Assembly: GCA_036971615.1 (NCBI GenBank)
Contig: JAYKKR010000038.1
Coordinates: forward strand, 186,001-250,000
Direction: 5' to 3'
DNA: 64,000 nucleotides
Source: Amyloporia xantha
Taxonomy: Eukaryota; Basidiomycota; Agaricomycetes; Polyporales; Adustoporiaceae
A program made the position numbers and the translations under genes. The notes under the pieces are model-generated. The model did not search any database. It was not told where the DNA came from and saw only the letters and a program-made list of their open reading frames with translations. Shown here piece by piece: positions 11,175 to 28,576 of the stretch; position 1 is the first letter of the stretch; the number at the start of each line of letters is the position of its first letter.

Positions 11175-13962
11175 ATTACTATACCATATGCTAGGCAAGC
11201 CCCTGATCTTTTCGCAGCTCTGCACTTGTAGTTACTTTACATTCCGCATTCCTATGACGCGCATGATGGCCAAAGGCTTGCCAGTAAATAAGTCAGCAGC
11301 AAACCCAACTCATGATTGTTCACGTAAATATAACGCTAAATTTACATGACCAGTACATCATGAATACAATATTGAATAAAATCAGCAAAGCACTTGAAAT
11401 TGTCTGCTTCATCTGTCTCCGTGTTTTCCTGCAGGTCCAGCATAGTGGTAAACCTGACCCGGCCATCAGCCGGTGTCACACGGCAATCACGCGGCAAGGA
11501 GAATCGCCTACCTATCGGCGATCGCAGTCCTACATACGATTTTGGGGGCAGACCTGTGGCAGACCTTTATAGCGACCGTCCGGGCCCCAAACCGTCCCTC
11601 TCTCACTCTCAAACGCTTGGGTCTGCCTATTGGAAACCAGCGATTTCTGTAATTTTACCCAGTGCCGGCAGTGTCGCCTCTTTTCCAGACTGCCACTACG
11701 TATGGGCCTAGCTTTCCAGCGGGACAATTTGCGCTCGCCATAGCTTCGACATCTTTGCGCCGCCCAAAAGTTCCCCGTGAGACGAGAATTTGTATTTATC
11801 TTTCTTTCCCCGAGAACCCATGACGGAGGGAGGATACCCCGTCTCGCGCCAGTTGGACCGATGGACATTAGAGGTATAGTACTATGAATATTCCGCTGGA
11901 CCGGCGCTGGTATTTCGTCCGAGAAATCGATTACAGTATCTGCTGATCCTCGCAGGCTACGTGCACAGACCCGGACCGGCAGCAGGAATCTATCGCCTAC
12001 TCGCTTTGGACAACGCGGTATAGATGTGCCGGCTCAGCGCCAGTCAGCAGTCAGCAGCACGAAGGTCAATACTTTTTCTTGTCTACTCTAGTTACCCTAG
12101 TTGGTGTGCACATCGCACGCCAAGAGAACAGATGCGCTCTGGTGAAGCTGCGCGGTGAAAATGCGCCACCCGCTCAAGGAGAATGCAGTAGCAACGGCTC
12201 CGTATTTCCGGAGGGCCATTGCTATCGATGTTCCGCCGTCTACCAGTGGCTGTCTTCGCTTCATTATCACCTGAATAGTGGATGTTACGCATTCGATGTC
12301 GGCGAATGCGCCCTCCACGAAGCCGCTAGTTCCCCCAGTTTGCAAGGTTGGTCTCCTCTACTTGAATTTAGGAGGGGTCGGATGGCAGTGTGTTGTCCCT
12401 AACCGGGAAAGTTAATGATGGCGGTAGGACAATCGGGAGTGTAGAATTCAGGAGGACGAGGATGGAAGGAGATGGCGGTGTCCCGTTTTACGTACACGCT
12501 CATCTAAGAAGGTACGTGATCGTTGCCACCGCTCGACTGTGTAACCACCAAGATGCAGATGCCGCCCCAGCCAAAGAATGAGAGGTAATGTGTCGCCGAA
12601 AATGAATACATTCCATGTCGGGGTTGGACGGTAGGCAAGAATCTTCAACATACAACGACTCCAGCTTGCCGGATCTAATCTACACTGCAAACACTGCATA
12701 ACGGACATTGATGTCAAGAAGGGTGAGTGTGTATAACATGGTCGGATGTAATAAGTTAACAGCTCCCTTATCTTCTATTTATCAAGAAAGGATCAGCAGA
12801 GCCTTACATACGACGAGAGATCCCGGCATAAATGAACGATACTCGGCTGTGAAATTTATCCATTAGAGCGATGATCTGAAGCTTTCTGATGTCTAAGAAA
12901 GGTAGAGTTGCCAAATGCATAACTACGCAGACTAACAAAGCAACGAGCCTCCGCTAGGGCTTTCTGCCATTTGCCGATCCATGGCGCTAGGCTGCCACCG
13001 CTCATTATGATGATGCGTTTCCCACCAGCTCGACTACGCAAGTGCTCGAGTCGCCCAGAGATTGTCTCACGATGTACGAGAGCTCTTGTCCGCCGCTAAC
13101 TTGGAGGCGTGGGTCGGCGATCGTATCCAGCAAGAATGTCCCCCAATCTCGGTCTACACCGTATGCCAAAAGGGGCTGCGCTCCACTTGTGGGCCTCTGG
13201 AGGTGTTAGAACGGCCGGTACGCGTGGCGGCGAGTGATGCCCAACTGGTTTCAGCACTCTGGCTGCCGTCCCGGTCCTGGCGGAGGTACAAGATCAGGCC
13301 TATCGGGCGATGAGCGAGGACCCCGCGTTGGCATATGAGCGTGCGAGCTCCAGGCGAAGTCATGTCGCAAACCTATTTTCAAAGCGCGATGGAAGCCAAC
13401 AATTGGGCACCGGATTCCCGTCGTAAACCATGCAAGTGGTAAGAGATCATGGGGTTAGTGCGGTTTCCACGCCCTTTGCTTCCAGCCTTCTGCGTGTTAG
13501 AAGTGGGCATCAGAGCTGTGGAGGAGGGATCATCCAGAGTCCAGAAGTAAAGTCGCCTTGGAAGATGAACAAGAAGGCCCTTGCAAAACCGGAACTTTGT
13601 GAACTTGTGACCGCTTTGCTGGTATTGCGCTTGGCACAATAATGACATACGATTCTTCGCATCATCTGCCTGCTCGTCTTCTCTCAGAGTGAACGGCGAC
13701 ATGCCTTGTACGTACGATGTAACAGATGATGTCGCACTTGAGTTTCATGGACGTGTGCGACGGAATTTGATCCAGGGGTACAGTAATTGGCGTCTCACGG
13801 GGCACGTGAGACGCGCTATTGTCACACATGTCACGATATCACGCCGTTTGTCACGATCGTGTCTATTGGGCGGCGCTGTGGGCGACGACGCGAGCCTAAC
13901 TCAGCTATCTTTCATTTACTGCAGAAACTGCTAGACGGCAAGTCCTACTGTGCATTCTAATC
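11175..13962. other. 2.8 kb with no gene resolved
   Basis: Open frames up to about 110 codons occur on both strands (for example 12079-12402 and 13379-13702). I could not link any to recognisable protein or splice patterns. A small hairpin with GTCTCAC arms lies near 13791-13815. The final part should hold the NUP85 promoter. Confidence 0.35.
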
Positions 13963-16628
13963 ATGCAAGCTCAAAATTCTGGGGTGCTGTTGCCACCGCT
14001 GTTTGAACAAGGTCGAAGTGAAGACTTCAGCCGCTCTGGCAAGATACTTTCTCTGGATGTCTCTCCGAGGGACGAAACTCTGGCTATCTACGCGAGGCAC
14101 AATGTAGATCTTCTCTGTTTTTCTTCTGGTGGCATAACTTGACGGTGTGGATGGGTGAAGGCAGATCCGCAAGGTTCACGAACAAGAAGTGTGGCGGCTG
14201 CGAAGGAGAATCACATCTACTTAGCGAAACCTCACCATGCTCCATCTTCGGAGCGACGAACAGTGCGTACCTTACGCCAACGGGAGTGTCACGCGACTGA
14301 GATCTACCAGTTTATCACAGATACCTCTGTCATTTTCGCTGCATTGCAAAATCTCCTGAAGGAGGCACGCGCAGAGAATAGAGAAGTGTATAGACTTGCA
14401 CTGTGCATATCGCTCGCTCGCTAATTTTCCCTTTCAGGCTCGAAAATGAACCCGACCTTAGAGCAATCGGGAAACTGGCTCGTGATTACGTCAACTTTTG
14501 CAGAGAGTGCTGTGCATATTGCTCTGTAGGTTCCCTGTTTGGTTCGTTTTCTCTATGCTGATACACTACTCCATAGCAATCTATGACTCGCTCGGAGCCA
14601 TTACAATTCGACGCGGAGTATTATAGGAAACTTTATACATGTTTCTCTCTGTTCACGGCACTATACCTACCTGAACCAGGCCTGGAGGACGTTCCGATCG
14701 GGGACGACCTTATGGAGTGGCTCAATACACACTATGTTGAGCCTACAACGGAGGAAGGCGACCATCTTAGCAATCTCGACCGACCATGGGAAGATGAAGC
14801 CTTCTGGCCATATCTCACACGGTAATATCTGCTTAGAAAGAAATAGAATACTTAGATTGACGACAACATTCAGGGCTACTATCAGAGGACTCTCCAAAGC
14901 GTCTGCGTTCTTCCTCAATGTTTTGTCAAGCCATCCTTCTGGATTTCTTCAAAAGCTATCTCAGCACCTTATCCCTATCCTTACGGACCACCCTCGACTG
15001 TACCAGTTCGTTACCGAGCGAGACTTTGCCATCGCCGCCCGGCGGTGGCGGGACAAAGTCAAGAGCTTGCGTATTGAGCTTGACAGAGTACCAGAGGAAG
15101 ACCGGGAAGACGGGTTCGAAAACTGGTGGGACCGATTCAGCGACATCACCGGAATACTGGAAGGTCGCGAAGATGTCCTCAAGAGAGTATGCGGAGAATT
15201 GGGTGCGGATTGGAAGGAAGTGTGTGTGGCATGGGGAATCTTTACCAACACTAGGTTGCGTCGGCAGGATCTCCCGTACGTATCGATACTTTTCACTTCC
15301 ATTCTCAGGAAATGCTTCATAGAAGATTGATGTGCCGGTGTAGTGAAGTTGTTGCGCAGGTATTGGATGAGATGCCGCCTGATCCTACCAACGTGGAAGA
15401 CTTGGTCCACTCCGCACTCTTACTCGGCAGGCCAGCGCAAGCTCTATCAGAGGCTGCTAGATTGGATGTCTGGCTCGCGGCCCACCTTGCTGATATGATG
15501 GAGCCCCTACAGCTCATCGACGCTGACCCTGACGAGTGAGTAGGTTCCTCCCTAGATTACCAACACACTGGACTGACACGCTTCCCGCGCAGCTCGGAAG
15601 TCTCTCTGCGTGAACACTATATACTGGCATACGCGGAGTACCTACGCTCAGATCCCGCTTTGTGGCGCCTCACGGTCGATTACATGTGTACATGTCAGGA
15701 CATCGGGAAAGAGATGGCAGACCAGGTCTTGATGCGTGTGCCGCTCAGGCTGCAAAATCCCAAAGACGCGACCGCGGCAGACGAAGAGAGTGCAAGGATA
15801 CGTGCTGGCAACCTCGCAGGCGTGCTCAAGGAGGTCAATGCGTCGTGCCACGAGCATCAGAGAGAGAAAACGAGGCGGATGGTGTGCAGGATTGCGGCAC
15901 AGACGTTCGTGAAGGAGAAAGAGTACGGGCTAGCGGTATCGTATTGCGCCTCCGCGGAAGACTGGCCCGCCCTGGGCGTTGTGATTGACCGAGTCCTGGA
16001 CGAGTACATCACAGAAGGTATTGCACCTTTGTCCTCCGTCTCTTCTTTGCTGACCCAGTCGAATGTATAGGTCCTGACAAATACGCACGTTTAGTTGCCA
16101 ATATCGCGCCGTCGCTTCAAGCTCTCCGTTCGGCTTCTGGAGCGAGCGGCGTCTTCATCTACCGCCTCATGTTCGCGGTGCGCTTCGCTGAGTTCCACCA
16201 GCGGCGAGTGAAAGGACAGCTACAGGATGCTGCTTTCGATCTCGTTGCGATGTTTCGGGAGGATATTGCCCCAAAGTCGTGGTGGGCCGTGCTACTCTCG
16301 GATGGTGTGGATTTGCTGCTCAACGGTAGGCTTACTGCGTGATCTCACTGTTCCGCACATTTTGACACTACGATTTTCAGGCGAGAACATGCTGTTTACG
16401 TCTGCGGATGCTTGCTTGTTACTCCACAAATTGGAAGAGATATCGATACGGTCGGCACAAGGCTCCAAAGACGACTACCTGTCTGTTTTGGCCAGGACTA
16501 CAAAAAGTGGAGGAGAGGTGCATGCGTTGCAACGGTTACAGATCGTGCGACTAGCTCTAGCTAAGTATTATGCGAGATGTGGTGTGATAGGTGTAGGAGG
16601 GAGGACTGCTATGGGTATGACGCACTGA
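13963..16628 (+). CDS. nup85: Nucleoporin Nup85 (Y-complex scaffold)
   Basis: Nup85 is an alpha-solenoid (ACE1-type) subunit of the Nup84/Nup107 Y complex, which forms the outer ring of the nuclear pore. The likely start is the ATG at 13963-13965, giving MQAQNSGVLLPPLFEQGR and then GKILSLDVSPRDETLAIYA. Recognisable blocks follow in order: FITDTSVIFAALQNLLKEA (about 14310), EYYRKLYTCFSLFTALYLPE (about 14610), LYQFVTERDFAIAARRW (about 15000), ENWWDRFSDITGILEGR, VCGELGADWKEVCVAWGIF and MPPDPTNVEDLVHSALLLG. The C-terminal exon is GENMLFTSADACLLLHKLEE, with stop TGA at 16626-16628. Introns are short, with donors such as GTATAG (about 14389), GTAGGT, GTAATA, GTACGT and GTGAGT. The junction between exons 1 and 2 (about 14100-14165) is ambiguous. 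The protein is about 680 residues by estimate, normal for fungal Nup85. Confidence 0.9.
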
Positions 16629-19600
16629 GATCTACTGTATTGTTTGAGACACACACCATACCTATTATGATATTTGGTTTCCGTGAACATTCATTGAGCG
16701 TGCTTTGAATGGACTGAATAAATGACATGCACCAGGTACGTAGGTGAACCTTGATAATGTCGCATGCAAATTCATAGCATCATAGCAAGTACAAAGGAGA
16801 GTTCGCGACCTGGCATTGCTTTCGTACGACTGGGAATAGATAGTGTACTTGGATTACTTGGTAAGTATAGAATAAAGAAGTGATCCGACAGGCTTGACCG
16901 AAGTAGGATTTTCTGCTGCCACAGCAGGCCTCCACAAGGACGCTCCAAGTCGCGCCATCACCGTGACCGCCACTTTCGATCGACCACCTTCGAGAGGCCA
17001 ACTTCAATCAGCTTGTCCGACAGTCCGTTCATTCTGGCGTGGTGGCACACTGGAATGTACAACGGTCTGCTATTCATCTTTATGGCTGGCGCTTCGAGGA
17101 ACTTCACCGGAATTCCACTGTTCAAGCCCGCCTGGAGTCTGGAACCGTGTCCACAATCCTCAACCGCGGCGCTGCATGCCACAGTTACTGGGAATGAGGA
17201 GATCTCTCACAATTATGATAGGAGCTCTCCTGCTGTCTCATGCAGAGCACACGGAAACTGGCCTAGGGGGATGCTCTCCAATGTCGACAACTTGTTCTAT
17301 CCGGTCTTGCTTTCTCATGACACACCGTAACCACTGGGGCAAAGCGCGGTTTGTCTGTACCTCCAGAACTGACTGGAAACAGTCTTATGAACCCGTCAGT
17401 TATCCTTGATTTTGTAGTGGGTGGTTTGATAACTTACGCTTCAGCCACTCCTATCCCCCCGGAGCGAAGCAGACTCGAGCTCGTCGTGATTCCGAGGCCG
17501 GGCGACCTCTAAATTTATCGCACCTGATTGAGTATCAAAATCTTGGGGAAATTTTGAGATAGTAAGTGGCTGCCATCCGTCAAGATTGAGGTGAGCATGG
17601 CTACCGCATCTATTTTTCTAAATGTCAACGGAAAACCAAATTGAAAATGTGATAGCGCACCATGTAGTGAGCTGCAAGGAGGGCGAAACTATCGTTGTTT
17701 TTACCGTGCAGTTTCGTGAAATTGTTCGTGTCGTGGGTTGCCCCATTGTACAGGTCAAGCCGGCATGGAGAAAATTACACTTAAAAGCATCCACAGTTGG
17801 GATTACTCGTTGGAGTAAATATCCACAGCGAAGGCAGAGCCATTGATGAGGAGCAATCTCTTTACCATAGATCTGTTCGTTATAGTACGTCGGCCCACCG
17901 ATGCTCTGTGTCTCTGTTGATGCGTCAGAGACAGATATTCTCCACCCAGTCATCACTTATCGAACAGCTGTGTGGTCGAAACCCCTGGCAGGCGTCAGGC
18001 ATTCCAGTCGGTAGTCGAGCTATCAGCGAATAGCTGCGAACTCTTGTGAGTAGTGGTTGCTTGTCCCCATCTGCCGAGCGCCACTGAAGCTTCACTGACT
18101 GGGCCACTGTTCCCAAACTTACACTGATCTCGATAAGCCCACAAATTTGTCGGTCAAGAACCACCATCTCGAGCGCGTGTCCCGGTATCGCAAAGCAAAT
18201 CGCCTCATCGGCGATTGTATCTTCTGTGCCGGTCATTTGCAATCGCACCTTGCAGATACCGATTGACGTCGAATGCGCACCAAGAGCATGGACAGATCTC
18301 ACGCGAGGCATGATCCCTGCGAAGAGACCGGGACGATGAATCGGATCCGATAGGCTTGGGCGTTGCGCCTTTTCAGGCAGCGGGGTCCGGGGAAGAAATG
18401 TCCAGGGATCCGGCGCCCTGGCCATGCGCAAGCCATAAGCTCGCGTCCGCCGGCTCCAGCACGGTGGGCGGCATGTCCCAGCGGCTGGCTCGTCACTCGT
18501 GGCTGCCTTCACCCAAAACTTAAGGATTTGGGCCGTAAACCTCCCGGCATGCCCGGAAATAACGCCCGGAAATATTTATGCTTCCTGCCGACTCTTATCT
18601 GAGTTACCAGAATTACCAGCGAATGCGCGCCTGACTGCGCTCTGGCACAAAATCCTGCTCCTTTTACTGGATTCCTCGCCATCGCTTGCGCTCGGCCGAC
18701 CCACTGGCATGTGCTCTCATTGGAGTGCAGAAGAGAAAACTTCCTGCGAAGCTTCAAGAATTTCAAACTATCCACAGTCACACTGCTACCACAATGAACT
18801 ACTCGAGGATGGGGTAGGCCACGGGATGCACGCGGCAATGCACATTCTGACAAGTGCGTAGTTATCAAATTCCACTGAAGTTTACACTGCGAAGAAAATT
18901 GTCTTCACGCTAGTCGCCTGCGCCGTCACACATTCCAGCTCACTGCAATTCTATCCCACCCCTTGTTGTTTCTTGCTTTTCTGGTCGTGACGCGGCTTCG
19001 GATATGGTCCTCCGACCTCCCTCAACGACCAAAACCAATCGCCTATCGGACATGCAGCACTGATCTCGGATAGAAGAACTACTGCAGCCCAGCGCGCGCT
19101 ACGAAGGCCATGCCATTTACAGTTCAGGGAGGGGAATATATAGCCAGGCTCTGGCTACAGACGCTGGGAGAGATTTTGTGTATATTGGTAAGCATGGCTG
19201 GCTCCACTATGTGCCCCACTATGTGCCCCACTTGAGCATCTTCTTTCCGGCTGCATTGCATACGCGCTGCCGTAATTCGTCAAATTTTGAGAGCTCCTTA
19301 AGAGGCAGCTGTTTGAGTCATGTGTATGCCTTTCGGCCATGCACCAAGCCATGCACAAGCAGACATTCCTTGTCGTATTACTCTGGCTCATACCCTCCTG
19401 AACGAGCCGTGTCGCCCATACACCGTACCGTTGGCCATTCTGCACGTCTGTGGTTCGTGTGTCTGTCCTCCTTCCGGAACGTTCTCGGACACTCGCGAAA
19501 CCGAGCTGGGGGCAGCTGTCTGTTCCAAGGACTTCCATGCCTAGTCTTCACGCACACATGTGTCTATTCCGCCTGTCGCACGTAACATTGTACGGCCGAC

Positions 19601-20273
19601 GACACACCGCTGCTACCATTACTAGAACTTGGTAATTACAGCAATCTGCAAAACGATAGGCCATCGCTCAGAGAAAAACAAACGAGCATGTGACACCCCC
19701 GGGAGGGCTTCAACGTCGTCTGGCGCCACCAGAAAGCGCAGCCATCAACGTACCGACTCCAATAGCTAGCGTTTTGCTCCGAATTTGCTCCAAAACGGAT
19801 ATCTGTGTCCCCATAAGTAGAAATACCGTACAAATGGCTCTCGGTAAGAGCCCCACAGTCCGCTGTACTAGAGCCTACAGCTCCCCGGACCGCTCTCACG
19901 TGCATGTTTTGTGAAACCTGGTGGTGGCCTATCGTTTTGCAGGTTGCTGTAATAGACGAACCTTTCAGTTCCACTGGTGACCCAATTAGCGTGCCCGTAT
20001 AGAAGTCACGTGACCACACCGCAAGAACTCAATTGTTAGAACCACAGAAAATCTCCCTCGCCCAATCTACACTTCAACAAATGCACTTGAATTCTGAACA
20101 AGCCGAGTATACAAGATAAACATCACGGCTAGCAGCAATAAATGGATTGGAAAAATATGCATATTATGCCCGACATGGAACATTGACCATAGCGATTGTC
20201 AAAATGCATACAGAATAAATACATTATACTGATACAACAATAGACCAAGACAAATACATCCACAGCGATAACT
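16629..20273. other. 3.6 kb with no gene resolved
   Basis: Long overlapping open frames occur (16894-17409 plus, 17925-18512 minus, 19178-19585 plus). Several frames are open at once and none has recognisable motifs, so I do not call them. No repeat or element boundary was noticed. The right end flanks the 3' end of the histone H4 gene. Confidence 0.4.
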
Positions 20274-20754
<481 letters not shown>

Positions 20755-21077
20755 TGTTATGAATTGATAAAGTGGGTTGTGAAGTAGATACGACTGGGGT
20801 GGGAGGGATGGAGGCTGAATACAAGTGGGTTGTAACGAAGAGCAGGCGCGCTACTTATATAACGCGACTGTGGCTTGCGATAAACGGTCACGTGGTTAAA
20901 CCTTATTTTGTTTAACGCCATTCAACGCGTCTCCGCACGTGCACCAGCCGCATCGCGCTTGGGCGCGTCTGTATATAAGCAGGCTCCCTACAGCCATGGC
21001 CAGCTACTCGCCTTTCCTCCTAAATCGCCACTACCGCAACTTATCACTCCAATCAAACATTCTCATTACAACTAGCA
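20755..21077. promoter_or_regulatory. Shared divergent promoter of the histone H4-H3 pair
   Basis: The 323 bases between the two start codons hold a TATA-like box for each gene. TTATATAA at 20855-20862 lies about 100 bases from the H4 start. TATATAA at 20972-20978 lies about 100 bases from the H3 start. An E-box-like CACGTG is at 20889-20894. The symmetrical layout is typical of fungal histone gene pairs. Confidence 0.75.
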
Positions 21078-21662
<585 letters not shown>

Positions 21663-21933
21663 TTGTCTTGTATCCTTAGGAGTTGTCGCTGTATTATGAG
21701 TGTATTGTATTTATCGCAGGCTCATTCTAATTTTCCTACATCTTTCATCATTATGTGTCCTCGCTCATCTGGAGCAACCTGAGTGGACAATCTTATGGAG
21801 ACCATGACCGCTGCTATGTTTGAATTAATGCATGTGAGCCTGTGTGAGTTGAGCGTTCGGTCTAGTCTGAACTTGTTAATGGAATCAACGCGGCCCGGGA
21901 ACATGTGATTGGGATTTATTTGAAGTGACAGGT

Positions 21934-25162
<3,229 letters not shown>

Positions 25163-25401
25163 TGGCAAAATGTGCCGGACGATTGCTATATGATGTATGC
25201 ACTTGGCAGTAAGCAAGTAGAATTTCCGTTTGCCTCGAGAATAATAGGCGCGCTGATTTAGGGGCACGTGATGAAGCGCGTCTCGACGCGTGACGGTACG
25301 CGCAAGTCACATCCTGCTTTCCTCCAAACTGTCACCTTACCTTCGGGCAATGCGTCCGCATACACCCTGCCACATACACCTAAGCATGAAGATACGACAG
25401 T
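25163..25401. promoter_or_regulatory. Shared promoter of ncl1 and the unknown gene at 25402
   Basis: About 240 bases separate the two divergent starts. A CACGTG (E-box type) is present at 25264-25269. Confidence 0.5.
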
Positions 25402-26990
25402 ATGAACTCCCAAAACCAGGATTCAGAAGCCAATGTACTGGATTTGACTGTGCATCACTGGATTGGTCCAGATGTCGATTATATACCTTCTCAAGACGCC
25501 CTCGACTTAGGTCGACATCTCATTGATGCTGCGACGCGTTCTACAGAGTGGCATGACCCTAAGCTTTATACTGAAGTATCTGTGTTTAGTGCGTTGATTT
25601 CCTCCGAGGTCGTCGCTTGTACTGAAGCCTCGCTTTCCAGACATACGTGACAATTGCTACCTGTTCTCGCTAGAAGCTCCTAAATCTGTTAGTCGAGATG
25701 ATGTGGATACTTCTAGGCTGACATGTCCGCTCAAAGAATGGGGTGCCGAAGTGGACGCTGACGAGGTCTTCTCAATCGACAACTTGGATGAATTCGACAA
25801 CACCGACATCGAGTCTGTCCTGCAAGCCGCCCCTGAGATGCTGGCTGGTGGGATGGGCGTAGAGGGTGCTCAAAATATAGATCTAACAGGCCATGTAGCA
25901 GCGGAGGGGCGCCAAAGCCCTAGCGAGGTCAATATCAGAGAAAGCAGGGAAATTCTTGACGAGGAGCCGTCGAGAAAACGACCTCGTCTTGACAATGATT
26001 CCCTCTATAGACTAATTCCTCAGGTGAATATCAAACAGTCAGGCGATATTGTTCCGTATCTTCGTTAGCTGACTCGGTGCTGACGACTTGTAGCCACATT
26101 TCTTCGGTTTGCCCCCCACGACGCTTTCATCTCCGCCTCCGGAGGTCCAATCAGCAGCATTGCAAGCTGCGCGAAAACTAAAGCCCATTCCACCGCATAC
26201 GGTCGACTCTGTCAACGAATTTTTGGATGAACCGTTCGCTAGAGGTGCATGGATCATTCCTGTGCGCGGCATATTGCCATGGGATGGCTGCACATTTGCG
26301 TCCATGCTTGCTGATGGAAGCTTTCAAGGTCAAAGTGGCTATGTAGATGAAGACCGCGCGCATGCCTCACTTCCTAGTGGACCCTCGCGCAAATCAACCG
26401 ATCCATTGGTATCCGGCATTACCTGGACTCATGATGCTCTCTTGGACTTCTGGACTTTCCTTCTTTCCCTCCAGAAAGCCCAGACTCTCGGGCCTATTGC
26501 TTTGTCGTTCCATACAGCTCCTGTCGCTCGCGTCGATCGATCTTCTAACGGTGTGCCCCCAATGGGACATGCTCAAGAGACCGTTTCGTCCTACGCAGAC
26601 CAGAGATTGACGGAGAGCACCGCGCCTCGAGTATATCCTACTCTCCTTTCAACGGACCACATTAAGGTATATCATGACGTGCGATACTCAATGCCAATTC
26701 GGAATGTACTCTCCGCGTGGTGGTACAAATATCCGAAAGCCGCGCCCGCTGCTGACACAAGTGGTATCGGCGAAGATAAAGGCGAACAGGGTGCAGTTGC
26801 TCGGGTCCATGATCGGCCCGCGCCACACCTCGAGCATGGTGAAGACGCTGCACAGGAACGAGTCAATGACGTAGGTGCATACCCTTTGGGAGACGCTACT
26901 GCGGTGGACCGCGCGAGGAGAATCAAACTATTCAAGAGCGCCAAATTGGCGTTAGTTGACGAGAGGTCTAAGGGCGTTCTCACATCCTGA
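25402..26990 (+). CDS. Unknown conserved-looking protein, three exons
   Basis: The start is the ATG at 25402-25404 (MNSQNQDSEANVLDL). Exon 1 ends at a GTGCGT donor near 25590. Exon 2 resumes after TTTCCAG near 25640 as IRDNCYLFSLEAPKSVSRDD. Exon 2 contains an acidic segment (DEVFSIDNLDEFDNTDIESV) and a basic cluster (PSRKRPRLDND) that could be a nuclear signal. Exon 3 begins near 26095 (HFFGLPPTTLSSPPPEV). It has the best protein-like block, with FLDEPFARGAWIIPVRGILP and LLDFWTFLLSLQKAQTLGP, then VYHDVRYSMPIRNVLSAWW. The protein ends in a charged tail with FKSAKLALVDERSKG. There is no signal peptide or membrane segment. I do not recognise the family. Frame continuity and codon-like composition support a real gene, divergent from ncl1. 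Confidence 0.7.
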
Positions 26991-28576
26991 AACATGGCTG
27001 CACAATTTCCACAGTTGACGCTGTCGCCAATGACATGCTGTTCCCCTTTCGTCGCCACCGTGAGAACAGCCCACTGTTGCATTCAGACCAGAGCATGTTG
27101 TCGGAAAGTCACCAGTAATGGATGATGTCGGATCGATGATCATAGCCGCGGCTTTTCGAGACGGAGGTAGGCAGTTACTCCGTGTGCTGCAAAACCGACT
27201 CTGAACTCACATATCTGTTCCATAGTGTCGTCATTTCATGAGTGAAATATTCACATATGACGTTCTGTTGGACATCGACGTGATCCCTCCCTTCAATCAC
27301 CAGTTGAACTTACGTCGCCTCTGACGCTCACATCGCCAATAAATGTCGGAAATCTGGACGATGCGGAGGCCTATCCCATGGCGGAACACGGTCATTGCGA
27401 CAGGCGTGCCACGTTCCACCGCTCCCGATTATCTACCTGTGACCTGCATGATGGCTGCATCTGGCCTCTTGTGCAAATTTTTGGGATCAGAATTGCAATC
27501 TCACATACTGTATGCTGCGCTTTGTGGGACATTGCGGTTCCATCGCATCTCACGATTGATGAAGGCATCGAGAGAGGGTGCTGAATTGTTCCGTGTACGC
27601 CGGATACATACGACACTGCTCAATGTATAATCAGTAATCAGCATTGGTGAGTCCTGTATATTGTTAGGGGCCCCTTCACTTGACTGAGACACAATTATCG
27701 CTCAGTGGTCCTGTCTCGTAGTGCCTGACGTGCCCGCATGAGCCTGATAGCCCCTGACCCCGTAGGACCTGTGAGTGCGGTTGACCACTCCGCTTATTCA
27801 TGGCGTAGGAAGTATATACTTAGTTCATGCGTCATATGCACTTCATCAGCCCGGCCTGAAAATCCAAATGTGTGCAATTCCGAGTGGTGGAGCCACTGCC
27901 AGGAACACTAATCCCGACTGACCGACTCAAAACTTCAATCTCACCGACGCATAAAAAGTTTGACTAAGGATTGCTGGACGGCGCAAAAGTGTGCATCCTG
28001 CCGGACGTCGTGAAGTTACTGCGCGCTGCTGCGGTTGCACAGGCCTGGGCGGCAGTCTGAACTGCGATGTGAAAGACATGCCTTTTATGGGGCTGTGCCG
28101 AGATGCCGATGCAGTGTGAGATGTGAAGTGGCCCCAGTGCGACGGTCGATTGCGGACATTTGACTGCTTGGAACCGTTCTTGTTTCACGAGGTGCAGGTC
28201 ACTAGCCAAAAGCCGCTTGTTCGTCTTGGCCTTTTTCTTTCTTCTGTCACTCTGCTCTCTTCATTTGCGCTTGCAGCAAGTGTTTGTGGTCGTTCTCTTC
28301 CGCGTGCTCCTCCCTTTGTTTCCGCTAGTTCCAACATCCGGTGCCGATTCGCTGTGCGGGGTAGCACCATTCGGCCGCGGCTCCATCCTGTGACGAATTC
28401 ACTCTCTGAACGGTCCTCACCCGCCTTTTACCGCGCAGCGCGCAGCCTCCTCGGCCGTTGTTCCACGTTCTCGACAAACCCTCTCCTCTATAATACACTC
28501 ATCGTCTACTACCCCGTCACTCGCTATCGACAAGCCCAGTCTCTCTATCCGATACCCACTAACCATCGCCATAACA
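26991..28576. other. 1.6 kb with no gene resolved; promoter of the aspartic protease at the right end
   Basis: Only short frames are present. Pyrimidine-rich sequence dominates 28200-28570, typical of a fungal promoter and 5' leader, with TATAATA at 28489-28495 about 80 bases before the start codon. Confidence 0.45.

Noticed and set aside
16894..17409. 171-codon plus-strand frame
   Set aside because: Other frames on both strands are open over the same bases, and no translation shows clear motifs or splice support. It may be a decayed gene but cannot be called.
17925..18512. 195-codon minus-strand frame
   Set aside because: GC-rich open stretch without recognisable domains, with shorter frames open in parallel.
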